Shown here: in pieces, positions 1 through 5,298 of the stretch
Position numbering within the stretch: the first letter of the stretch is position 1
Layout of the letters: every line of letters starts with the position of its first letter
Assembly: GCA_031283115.1 (NCBI GenBank)
Contig: JAITCK010000021.1
Span: forward strand, 1 to 7,975
Direction of reading: 5' to 3'
Length of the DNA stretch: 7,975 nt
From: Cellulomonadaceae bacterium
GTDB lineage: Bacteria > Actinomycetota > Actinomycetes > Actinomycetales > Cellulomonadaceae
Program-made: the position numbers and the translations under genes
The notes under the pieces: generated by a model
Seen by the model: only the letters and a program-made list of their open reading frames with translations
Told to the model about the DNA's origin: nothing
Database searches by the model: none

Positions 1-438
1 CCAGGTGCCTTTGCGAACCTTGTCGGCGAACTTGCCTACCTCAACGAGCACGGCTTCGACGTCGGCGTCGATGTCTTGCCCGTCCACGTGCAGGCGGTCG
101 CTGTCGGCGATGTCTTTGAGCGGCCCTCGGCGCAGGGCGGTGTGAAGTACGGACCGGCCTTCGGTACAGTTGATTTTTTCGCCGCTGAACATGGCGTTGA
201 TGCGTTCGGGCAGGTTGACTTCGTAGGCCAGGCGGGCCAGGTCGCCGAGGATTTCGTCGGTGACCAGGTTTTTGGACAGGTCGACAAAAAGGTCACCGGC
301 CTGGTAACTGAGGCGTTCAGCCCGGGCGGGGTCGGATGTGAACCAGCCGCGTAGGTCGGCCTGGAAGTTGCCGTAGTGGTTTTCGAGTGAAGCCCAGGCG
401 GCAGTGGATTGGGGGTCGATGGGTGAAGGCACAGTCAT
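1..438 (-). CDS. pgi: Glucose-6-phosphate isomerase, N-terminal part (runs off the left edge)
   Basis: Translation of the minus strand from an ATG at 438 gives 146 codons with no stop before the window edge. The protein shows the N-terminal signature of phosphoglucose isomerase: GDLFVDLSKN near residues 48-57, LPERI near 76-80, then MFSGEKIN (83-90) followed by TEGRSVLHTALR. In this family the GEKIN-TE-R-VLHTALR segment is part of the active-site region. The enzyme interconverts glucose 6-phosphate and fructose 6-phosphate in the cytoplasm (glycolysis and gluconeogenesis). Family members are about 540-560 residues, so roughly three quarters, including most of the SIS domains, lies outside. 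No clear Shine-Dalgarno precedes the ATG, but no better in-frame start is visible nearby. The LacI-type gene lies 151 bp upstream on the same strand; the gap contains an inverted repeat, so pgi probably has its own promoter. Glucose 6-phosphate made from sugars released by the neighbouring glycosidase would enter metabolism here. Confidence 0.95.
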   Translation of the reverse strand, partial: MTVPSPIDPQSTAAWASLENHYGNFQADLRGWFTSDPARAERLSYQAGDLFVDLSKNLVTDEILGDLARLAYEVNLPERINAMFSGEKINCTEGRSVLHTALRRGPLKDIADSDRLHVDGQDIDADVEAVLVEVGKFADKVRKGTW

Positions 439-507
439 AAGGCCACAGCCTAGAAAATGTGGCAGTGTCAGGCCAGCATTTCGCGGCGCATTGCCTCCGT
501 CACCGTC

Positions 508-531
508 GCAATGTGGCCTTTGTCACGTTGC
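508..531. promoter_or_regulatory. Imperfect inverted repeat upstream of pgi
   Basis: GCAATGTG at 508-515 and CACGTTGC at 524-531 form 8-bp arms with 7 of 8 positions complementary, separated by 8 bp. The repeat lies about 70-93 bp upstream of the pgi start, between pgi and the lacI-type gene. That position fits an activator or repressor site for pgi. The minus strand of 513-526 also reads GTGACAAAGGCCAC, close to GCGACAAAGGTCGC at 1804-1817. No regulator is recognised; this rests only on symmetry and position. Confidence 0.3.
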
Positions 532-589
532 CGCTTCTTGATGCGGGGACTGCTTTTTACGTGGGCATTGCCCTATACAGGTGCTGCCC

Positions 590-1639
590 CTATGCGGGTA
601 CCGGCCCCGTTGAGCCTCGGTGCATCAGGGTGGTGGCAACGGTGATGTTGTCTGATCCGCCGCCGTCGAGCATGGATCGGATCAGCCGGAAGGCGTCAGC
701 GCCAATCTCGGGGAGGTTTTGCGCGATGGTGGTGAGCGGCGGGGCGAGTACATGGCCTTCGGGGATATCGTCGAAGCCGATGACGGACAGGTCTTCGGGG
801 ATGCGGAGGCCACGTTCGGCGCACACGTCGTAGACGCCCAGTGCTGACCAGTCGTTAGCGCAGAAGATGGCGGTGGGCGGGTAGGGCAGGTCGAGGAGTT
901 TGCGGGCGCAGTCCACGGCCCAGTCTCGCCGGTAGGCGCCGGTCAGGGTCAACGAGGGGTCGTAGGGGAGGCGGGCTTCGGCTAGGGCTTGGACGTAGCC
1001 TTGTTCGCGCAGTTGGGCGCTGAGCAGGTCAGTGCGACCACGAATGTGGGCGATGCGCACGTGCCCCAAATCGATGAGGTGCTTGGTGGCTTCTCGCGCC
1101 CCGGCCAGGTTGTCGCTGGCGATGGTGGCGGAGTCGGTGAGTCCCGCAGGCGGGTCAACGGTGACGATGGGGATGGCGGTTCCACTGATGCGGATGGTGG
1201 GTGTCATGACGATGGCAGCGTCAATGAGTGAACCGCCCAGGCGTTGGATGGACCGGTGTTCCCAACCCACGGCGCGTTCGTCGGCGATAGCGCCAGAGTA
1301 GGCGAGCAGTTCGTAGCCTTTGCCCACGGCTTCGGCAGAGATGCCTTTGATGACTTCGGTGGCGAAGGGGTCGAAGCCAGCCAGCAGTACGCCGATGGTG
1401 TTGGACGAGGACCGTCGCATGGACGATGCGACGAGGGAGGCTTCATAACCGAGTTTGGTAACGGCGGCTTTGACGCGCGCTTGGGTGGCGGAGGCCACGC
1501 CGTAGCGGTTGTTCATTACCTTGGACACAGTGGCAGGTGACACCCCAGCTTCGCGGGCGACATCATGGATGGTGACACCACGCTGAGAAGTGAACTGCCC
1601 GTTGGCGACCCCATCGGGTACGGGCATCATTGCGCTCAT
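590..1639 (-). CDS. LacI-family transcriptional repressor
   Basis: Cytoplasmic DNA-binding regulator that would release its operator when a sugar ligand binds. With the ATG at 1639 the product is 349 residues, the usual LacI-family size. Residues about 22-68 form the LacI-type helix-turn-helix (VTIHDVAREAGVSPATVSKV, then TQARVKAAVTKLGYEAS). A hinge-helix region (SLVASSMRR, about 68-76) follows, then a periplasmic-binding-protein-like ligand domain beginning NTIGVLLAGFDPFATEVI and containing PTAIFCANDWSALGVYD and LSVIGFDDIPEG, which are family hallmarks. An in-frame GTG at 1684 would add 15 residues, but it overlaps the putative -10 element and would place both operator-like sites inside the coding region, so the ATG at 1639 is preferred. 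No good Shine-Dalgarno is visible for either start. The gene is divergent from the GH3 glycosidase, and related palindromes lie before both genes, so it probably represses the glycosidase and itself. The ligand is not evident from sequence; a glucoside or xyloside breakdown product is an inference from context. Confidence 0.93.
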   Translation of the reverse strand: MSAMMPVPDGVANGQFTSQRGVTIHDVAREAGVSPATVSKVMNNRYGVASATQARVKAAVTKLGYEASLVASSMRRSSSNTIGVLLAGFDPFATEVIKGISAEAVGKGYELLAYSGAIADERAVGWEHRSIQRLGGSLIDAAIVMTPTIRISGTAIPIVTVDPPAGLTDSATIASDNLAGAREATKHLIDLGHVRIAHIRGRTDLLSAQLREQGYVQALAEARLPYDPSLTLTGAYRRDWAVDCARKLLDLPYPPTAIFCANDWSALGVYDVCAERGLRIPEDLSVIGFDDIPEGHVLAPPLTTIAQNLPEIGADAFRLIRSMLDGGGSDNITVATTLMHRGSTGPVPA

Positions 1640-1642
1640 AAT

Positions 1643-1654
1643 GGAAACGTTATC
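1643..1654. promoter_or_regulatory. LacI-type operator, degenerate copy 1 (autoregulation candidate)
   Basis: GGAAACGTTATC differs at two positions from GAAAACGTTTTC, the core of the perfect palindrome at 1856-1869, and keeps the central AACGTT typical of LacI-family operators. It lies 4-15 bp upstream of the chosen repressor start, downstream of the putative repressor -10, where bound protein would block transcription. Confidence 0.45.
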
Positions 1655-1655
1655 G

Positions 1656-1667
1656 GAAAACGGTTCC
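1656..1667. promoter_or_regulatory. LacI-type operator, degenerate copy 2
   Basis: GAAAACGGTTCC also differs at two positions from GAAAACGTTTTC. Its centre is 13 bp from that of copy 1, so the two sites are adjacent. It is weaker evidence than copy 1 because the central symmetry is broken (AACGGT). Confidence 0.3.
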
Positions 1668-1682
1668 GAACGGGCAAAAGAC

Positions 1683-1710
1683 ACAATATTTGCGACAAAC
1701 TTGTCGTAAA
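1683..1710 (-). promoter_or_regulatory. Putative promoter of the LacI-family gene
   Basis: On the minus strand TTTACG (1705-1710) and TATTGT (1683-1688) are separated by 16 bp, a plausible sigma70-type -35/-10 pair. Transcription would start near 1676, giving a leader of about 37 nt that contains both degenerate operators. The inverted repeat at 1693-1706 would lie in the spacer. Prediction by eye only. Confidence 0.3.
1693..1706. promoter_or_regulatory. Perfect inverted repeat CGACAA-N2-TTGTCG
   Basis: Six-bp arms (1693-1698 and 1701-1706) are perfectly complementary around AC. The repeat lies within the putative repressor promoter spacer. It is unlike the AACGTT operators, so it may bind a second regulator. 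The hexamer CGACAA recurs at 1805-1810. Confidence 0.35.
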
Positions 1711-1751
1711 TGTGACCTTCGCGTTTTCGGGCTCCTCGGGCTCAAAATAGC

Positions 1752-1762
1752 GGGGGGGGGGG
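1752..1762. repeat. 11-G homopolymer tract
   Basis: Eleven consecutive G residues lie in the non-coding region between the divergent repressor and glycosidase genes, about 110 bp upstream of the repressor start and about 140 bp upstream of the glycosidase start. Mononucleotide G tracts of this length are prone to slipped-strand length change. The tract is outside the predicted core promoter elements, so an effect on expression would have to come through spacing of upstream sites. It could also be an error-prone assembly position. Confidence 0.9.
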
Positions 1763-1803
1763 TACTCGTCTTTGCATTGTGCCTGGTGTGGCCGCCCATA
1801 AGT

Positions 1804-1824
1804 GCGACAAAGGTCGCTTGCGAC
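1804..1824. promoter_or_regulatory. Clustered GCGAC/GTCGC half-sites upstream of the glycosidase
   Basis: GCGAC (1804-1808), GTCGC (1813-1817) and GCGAC (1820-1824) give two overlapping inverted repeats with 4-bp and 2-bp spacers. They overlap or lie just upstream of the putative -35 of the glycosidase promoter, a position used by activators. CGACAA (1805-1810) matches an arm of the repeat at 1693-1706. The regulator is unknown. Confidence 0.3.
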
Positions 1825-1848
1825 GCCTTGCGGGCGGTAGGCTAGACA
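1818..1848 (+). promoter_or_regulatory. Putative promoter of the GH3 glycosidase gene
   Basis: TTGCGA (1818-1823) and TAGACA (1843-1848) with a 19-bp spacer are the best pair visible; TAGGCT at 1838-1843 is an alternative -10 but leaves only 14 bp. Transcription would begin near 1850-1856, immediately at the perfect operator at 1856-1869, which suits repression. The match is weak. Confidence 0.3.
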
Positions 1849-1855
1849 TCAGCAA

Positions 1856-1869
1856 CGAAAACGTTTTCG
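1856..1869. promoter_or_regulatory. Perfect LacI-type operator before the GH3 glycosidase gene
   Basis: CGAAAACGTTTTCG is a perfect 14-bp palindrome centred on the CG dinucleotide, the symmetry typical of LacI/GalR-family operators. It ends 34 bp before the chosen glycosidase ATG and just downstream of the putative -10. Two near copies flank the start of the adjacent LacI-type repressor. The pairing of this site with that repressor is inferred from proximity and repetition. Confidence 0.75.
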
Positions 1870-1888
1870 ATACCGCCCTGTTGTGCCG

Positions 1889-1894
1889 AAGGAG
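1889..1894 (+). promoter_or_regulatory. Ribosome binding site deciding the glycosidase start
   Basis: AAGGAG, a strong Shine-Dalgarno, lies 9 nt before the ATG at 1904. The longer in-frame option, a GTG at 1883, would put this site inside the coding region, and the ATG at 1895 directly abuts it. The start at 1904 is therefore preferred. Confidence 0.75.
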
Positions 1895-1903
1895 ATGCAC
1901 CCC

Positions 1904-4330
1904 ATGACTGACGTCACCGTCACCGAAAACCACAGCCCCGTCCGTGCCATGCCTCAGCCCTCAACCCGCGTGCGCGAGCTGGTCGCCCAGATGACGGTGG
2001 AAGAAAAGTTGGCCCAAATCGTCAGCTTCTGGCTCGACCAAGGTGGCAACGTCGTCGCCCCCATGCAAGGCGAAATGGGAGCCGCCTCCGCCGGACAAAC
2101 CCTGGCCGACATCACCAAGCACGGCCTCGGCCAATACACCCGCGTCTACGGTACCCGCCCCGTCGATCCCATCAAGCGGGCCCAATGGCTGTGGGAAGAA
2201 CAACGCCGCCTCAAGCGCGAAACCCGCCTGGGTATCCCCGCCTTGGTTCACGAAGAATGCCTCACCGGCCTGGCCGCCTGGCAGGCCGCCACCTTCCCCG
2301 TGCCGCTGAGCTGGGGCGCCTCCTTCAACCCTGAACTCGTCTACGACTGCGGCCAAGTCATCGGCCAATCCATGAAACAGTTGGGCATCCACCTTGGGCT
2401 GGCCCCCGTCATGGACGTCATCCGCGACCTGCGCTGGGGCCGCGTCGACGAATGTATCTCCGAAGACCCCTATGTGGTGGGCACCATCGGCACCTCCTAC
2501 GTGCGCGGCCTGCAAGACGCAGGCGTCCACGCCACTCTCAAACACTTCCTGGGCTACTCCAAAGGCAGGGCAGGCCGCAACCACGCCCCCGTCTACGCAG
2601 GCAACCGCGAAGTCCGCGACACCTTCCTGCCCCCCTTCGAAATGGCCATCCTTGACGGCGGCGTCAAGTCCGTTATGAACTCCTACACCGACCTCGATGG
2701 CGTCCCCATGGCCGCCAACGAAGACTGGCTGACCGGCGTTCTCCGTGAAGAAATCGGCTTCGAAGGAACCGTCGTCGCCGACTACTTCGCTATTGCCTTC
2801 CTCCAAGTGATGCACGGCATCGCCGCCGACCGGGCCGAAGCCGCCGCCGAAGCCCTCACCGCAGGCATCGACGTGGAACTGCCCGGCATGGACGCCTACC
2901 CCCTGCTGGCCGAAAAAGTCAAAGACGGCACCTTCGACGAACGCCTCATCGACCGGGCCCTCTACCGGCACCTGGCCCAAAAAGAAGAACTCGGCCTCCT
3001 CGACGCCGACGCCTTCGAAGGTGAGCCCCCCACCACCATCGACCTGGACTCCCCAGAACACCAACGCATCGCCCGCCGCATGGCCGAACAGTCCGTCGTC
3101 CTGCTCAGCAACGACGGCGTCCTGCCCGTTCGCACAGCCCCCGCGAAAATCGCTGTCATCGGCGAAAATGCCGACAAAGCCGCAGGTCTGCAAGGCTGCT
3201 ACTCCTTCGCCAACCACGTGCTGGCCGGTTTCCCCGACTACGAGATGGGCTTCTCCATCCCCACCATCGTCGAAGCCCTGCCCGCCGCCTTCCAGGCAGC
3301 CGGAATGGCCGCCCCTGAACTGGTTCTGGCCAAGGGGGCAGGCATCGAATCCGACAGCCTGGCCGACATCCCCGCCGCCGTCACCGTCACCCAAGATGCC
3401 GACCTGGCCATCGTTGTCGTCGGCGACAATGCGGGCCTCTTTGGCCGCGGCACCGTCGGTGAAGGCAACGACGCCGAATCCCTGGAACTGCCCGGCGCCC
3501 AACGCCAACTGGTCGAAGCCCTGGTCGCCACCGGAACCCCCGTCGTCATGGTGGTGGTAACTGGCCGCCCCTACGTGCTGGGCTGGGCCTTGGACGGAGA
3601 CCAGGCCAAGCCTGCCGCCGTCCTGCAAAGCTTCTTCCCCGGCGAAGGCGGCGGCCTGGCCATCGCCGACGTCATCACCGGCGCCGTCAACCCGTCGGCC
3701 CGCCTGCCCATCTCCCTGCCCCGGTCCTCCGGATCCCAGCCCTACTCCTACCTCCACCCCATCCTGGGCGGCCCGTCTGACGTGACCAACACCGACTCCA
3801 CGCCCACCCGACCCTTCGGGTTCGGTCTGTCCTACACGTCCTTCGCCTACACCGACGTGACCGTCCCGGCCACCGTGGCTGCAGGCGACAGTTTTGACGT
3901 GACCGTCACCGTGACCAATACGGGTGACGTGAACGGCGCCGACGTGGTTCAGGTCTATGGCCGCGACATCAAAGGCTCCATCACCCGGCCCACCTCACAA
4001 CTGCTGGGTTACCGGCGGGTTGAGTTGGCGGCAGGGGAATCCAAGGCGGTCACCTTCACCGTGCCCACCCAACGCTTCTCCTTCCACGACCGAACCATGA
4101 CCCGCATCGTTGAACCCGGCGATGTGCAGGTTTGGGTGGCCTCCCACTGCGACGTGGACGACCCAGCCGCCGTCGCTGCCAACGAAAAGAAGTCCATCGA
4201 AATCGAAGGCAAGGCCGCCAAGGTGGTTATCCCCGGCACGTCCACCGCCCGCGCCACCCTGTCCATCACCGGCGACAACTACCGGGTCACCTACGCCGAC
4301 CCCCGCCTCGTTTCAGCCACGATCAACTGA
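1904..4330 (+). CDS. Glycoside hydrolase family 3 enzyme (beta-glucosidase / beta-xylosidase type)
   Basis: Retaining exo-glycosidase of 808 residues that would release terminal beta-linked glucose or xylose from oligosaccharides. No signal peptide or membrane segment is visible, so it acts in the cytoplasm on imported substrate. The N-terminal TIM-barrel contains HEECLTG (116-122), RWGR followed by SEDPY (from 177), the KHF motif (K213, H214) and GTVVADYF, whose Asp293 is the expected nucleophile. The second alpha/beta domain (about 380-610) carries GEGNDAESLELPG, in which Glu520 is the probable acid/base by family comparison. A fibronectin-III-like domain (about 645-730) follows (VTVTNTGDVNGADVVQVY). 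About 75 further C-terminal residues include a beta-rich stretch (GDVQVWVASH). The sequence most resembles actinobacterial BxlA-like GH3 enzymes, but family 3 substrate choice cannot be read reliably from sequence, so glucoside versus xyloside is open. A LacI-type operator upstream and the divergent repressor point to substrate induction. Confidence 0.93.
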   Translation: MTDVTVTENHSPVRAMPQPSTRVRELVAQMTVEEKLAQIVSFWLDQGGNVVAPMQGEMGAASAGQTLADITKHGLGQYTRVYGTRPVDPIKRAQWLWEEQRRLKRETRLGIPALVHEECLTGLAAWQAATFPVPLSWGASFNPELVYDCGQVIGQSMKQLGIHLGLAPVMDVIRDLRWGRVDECISEDPYVVGTIGTSYVRGLQDAGVHATLKHFLGYSKGRAGRNHAPVYAGNREVRDTFLPPFEMAILDGGVKSVMNSYTDLDGVPMAANEDWLTGVLREEIGFEGTVVADYFAIAFLQVMHGIAADRAEAAAEALTAGIDVELPGMDAYPLLAEKVKDGTFDERLIDRALYRHLAQKEELGLLDADAFEGEPPTTIDLDSPEHQRIARRMAEQSVVLLSNDGVLPVRTAPAKIAVIGENADKAAGLQGCYSFANHVLAGFPDYEMGFSIPTIVEALPAAFQAAGMAAPELVLAKGAGIESDSLADIPAAVTVTQDADLAIVVVGDNAGLFGRGTVGEGNDAESLELPGAQRQLVEALVATGTPVVMVVVTGRPYVLGWALDGDQAKPAAVLQSFFPGEGGGLAIADVITGAVNPSARLPISLPRSSGSQPYSYLHPILGGPSDVTNTDSTPTRPFGFGLSYTSFAYTDVTVPATVAAGDSFDVTVTVTNTGDVNGADVVQVYGRDIKGSITRPTSQLLGYRRVELAAGESKAVTFTVPTQRFSFHDRTMTRIVEPGDVQVWVASHCDVDDPAAVAANEKKSIEIEGKAAKVVIPGTSTARATLSITGDNYRVTYADPRLVSATIN

Positions 4331-4353
4331 CAAGAAGCGCATACCGATATCAT
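4327..4353 (+). promoter_or_regulatory. Putative promoter of metQ1 inside the glycosidase end and palindrome
   Basis: CTGACA (4327-4332, overlapping the glycosidase stop) and TATCAT (4348-4353) each match five of six sigma70 consensus bases. The spacer is only 15 bp, which is short. Transcription would start near 4360, leaving about 10 nt before the ATG at 4370; this would explain the lack of a Shine-Dalgarno. The -10 lies in the left arm of the inverted repeat at 4338-4374, so a protein bound there would occlude it. Confidence 0.3.
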
Positions 4354-4374
4354 CCGCGATGATATCGGTATGCG
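4338..4374. repeat. Perfect 17-bp-arm inverted repeat covering the metQ1 start codon
   Basis: Arms 4338-4354 (CGCATACCGATATCATC) and 4358-4374 are perfectly complementary around a 3-nt CGC centre. The repeat begins 8 nt after the glycosidase stop and contains the metQ1 ATG (4370-4372) in its right arm. As RNA it is a very stable hairpin. No U-run follows (GTATTCGTC), so a classic intrinsic terminator is not evident, though U-less terminators occur in actinobacteria. As DNA it could be an operator: nested GATATCA-N7-TGATATC resembles GATCTCA-N5-TGAGATC before metQ2. In a readthrough transcript from the glycosidase gene it would bury the metQ1 start. Confidence 0.9.
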
Positions 4375-5251
4375 TATTCGTCAGATGACTGCTCTGCTTG
4401 CTGTTGGCCTGCTTGTTGCCGGGTGCGGGCGGGGCGGTGGCGGAACGTCAGCGGGCACGGAGGATGACCCCATCACTATTGGTGTGGTCAATGCGGCCGA
4501 ACCCTACTGGCAAACCTTCATCGACTTGGCGGCAGCCGACGGTATCAGCGTAGAGTTGCAGAACTTCAGCGACTACCAGTTGCCCAACCAGGCTTTAGCG
4601 GACGGGCAACTCGACCTCAACCAGTTCCAGCACTTACAGTTCCTGGCCCAGTTCAACGTCAACGCAGGCACAGACCTGGTGCCCATCGGCGCTACCGCCG
4701 TCTACCCGCTGGGCTTGTATTCGCTCAGACACAGCAGCCTCGACTCCATTCCTGACGGCGGCCAGGTGGCTATCCCTAACGACCCCACCAACCAGGCACG
4801 TGCCCTGCTCGTCTTGAAGGCTGCCGGACTGGTCGCCTTGACGGGCGGCGGCAACTCTTTCTCGACGACGGCAGACATTGACCAGGACGCATCCACAGTG
4901 ACGGTCACTGCTGTCGATGCCGCTCAGACGGCTATCGCCCTGCAAGATGTGGATGCGGCCATCATCAACAACGACTTTGTGGGCCAAGCCGGTCTCACCC
5001 TGTCGGATGCCCTCTACGCCGATGACCCGTCGTCGCCGGATGCTGAGCCTTACATCAACATTTTCGTGGCCCGCGCCGCCGACGCCGACAATGAGACGTT
5101 TGCCCGCCTGGTCAACATATATCACGACCCGTCAGTCACCGATGGGGTCATCGAATCGTCGGGCGGGACGGGAGTCATCATGGACAACAGCCCCGCCGAC
5201 TTGCAGCGCATCCTGGCCTACATTGAAGACAACTTCCGTCAGGCATCGTGA
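4370..5251 (+). CDS. metQ: MetQ/NlpA-family substrate-binding lipoprotein, paralogue 1
   Basis: Extracytoplasmic binding protein anchored by lipid to the membrane, expected to capture methionine or a related compound for the MetNI importer. The 293-residue product starts with a short lipoprotein signal (R2 and R4, hydrophobic 7-16) ending in VAGC with Cys19 as the lipidated residue, then a Gly-rich linker. The mature part is NlpA-like: ITIGVVNAAEPYW, NFSDYQLPNQAL, DLNQFQHLQFL, IGATAVYPLGLYSLRH, VAIPNDPTNQARALLVL and AEPYINIFVAR. The ATG at 4370 retains the positive signal-peptide start; the ATG at 4385 would remove both arginines. No Shine-Dalgarno precedes either. The gene is about 60 percent identical by eye in protein to metQ2, but uses noticeably fewer C-ending codons than metQ2 or the glycosidase. 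Methionine specificity is inferred from family and neighbours. Confidence 0.9.
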   Translation: MRIRQMTALLAVGLLVAGCGRGGGGTSAGTEDDPITIGVVNAAEPYWQTFIDLAAADGISVELQNFSDYQLPNQALADGQLDLNQFQHLQFLAQFNVNAGTDLVPIGATAVYPLGLYSLRHSSLDSIPDGGQVAIPNDPTNQARALLVLKAAGLVALTGGGNSFSTTADIDQDASTVTVTAVDAAQTAIALQDVDAAIINNDFVGQAGLTLSDALYADDPSSPDAEPYINIFVARAADADNETFARLVNIYHDPSVTDGVIESSGGTGVIMDNSPADLQRILAYIEDNFRQAS

Positions 5252-5262
5252 CCCAGATCACG
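5247..5262. promoter_or_regulatory. CRP/GlxR-like palindrome at the metQ1 stop codon
   Basis: CGTGA-CCCAGA-TCACG is a 5-bp-arm inverted repeat with the 6-bp spacing of CRP-family sites (TGTGA-N6-TCACA). It overlaps the metQ1 stop and lies about 310 bp upstream of the metQ2 start. It could be a chance match, since only 8 core positions are constrained. Confidence 0.25.
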
Positions 5263-5277
5263 CAGTCTGACCATGCC

Positions 5278-5296
5278 GATCTCACATTTTGAGATC
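5278..5296. promoter_or_regulatory. Inverted repeat GATCTCA-N5-TGAGATC upstream of metQ2
   Basis: Arms 5278-5284 and 5290-5296 are perfectly complementary around CATTT. The repeat lies 27 nt after the metQ1 stop. Without a following U-run it is a poor terminator. Its half-site GATCTCA differs by one base from GATATCA in the inverted repeat at the metQ1 start, which favours an operator for a shared regulator. Confidence 0.45.
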
Positions 5297-5298
5297 TA

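Noticed and set aside
563..573. GGGCATTGCCC palindrome after the repressor gene as a terminator.
   Set aside because: Only a 4-bp stem can form with a usable loop, and no U-run follows in the minus-strand transcript direction.
1640..1684. Longer repressor start at the in-frame GTG 1684.
   Set aside because: It overlaps the putative -10 element, has no Shine-Dalgarno, would place both operator-like sites in coding sequence, and adds 15 residues before an already long N-terminal arm. It cannot be fully excluded.
1838..1848. TAGGCTAG resembling part of a DtxR/IdeR iron box (TTAGGCTAACCTAA).
   Set aside because: The right half of the box is missing and nothing in the neighbouring genes concerns iron; it fits better as a -10 region.
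1883..1903. Longer glycosidase start at GTG 1883.
   Set aside because: The strong AAGGAG at 1889-1894 would be inside the coding region; ATG 1904 has proper spacing.
1961..3757. Long 598-codon open frame on the minus strand opposite the glycosidase gene.
   Set aside because: It is antisense to a clearly conserved GH3 protein, is extremely rich in Gly, Val and Asp as expected of an antisense shadow in high-G+C coding DNA, and has no recognisable domain or ribosome binding site.
4328..4385. Glycosidase stop TGA followed in the same frame by open codons into metQ1, with a stable hairpin 8 nt downstream, which could suggest UGA recoding (selenocysteine or readthrough fusion).
   Set aside because: The glycosidase is already full length at the TGA, and the downstream frame is a lipoprotein signal peptide that would be meaningless inside a fusion. 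The hairpin has a perfect stem with a 3-nt loop, and no SelA/B/C context is visible. Frame coincidence is the simpler reading.
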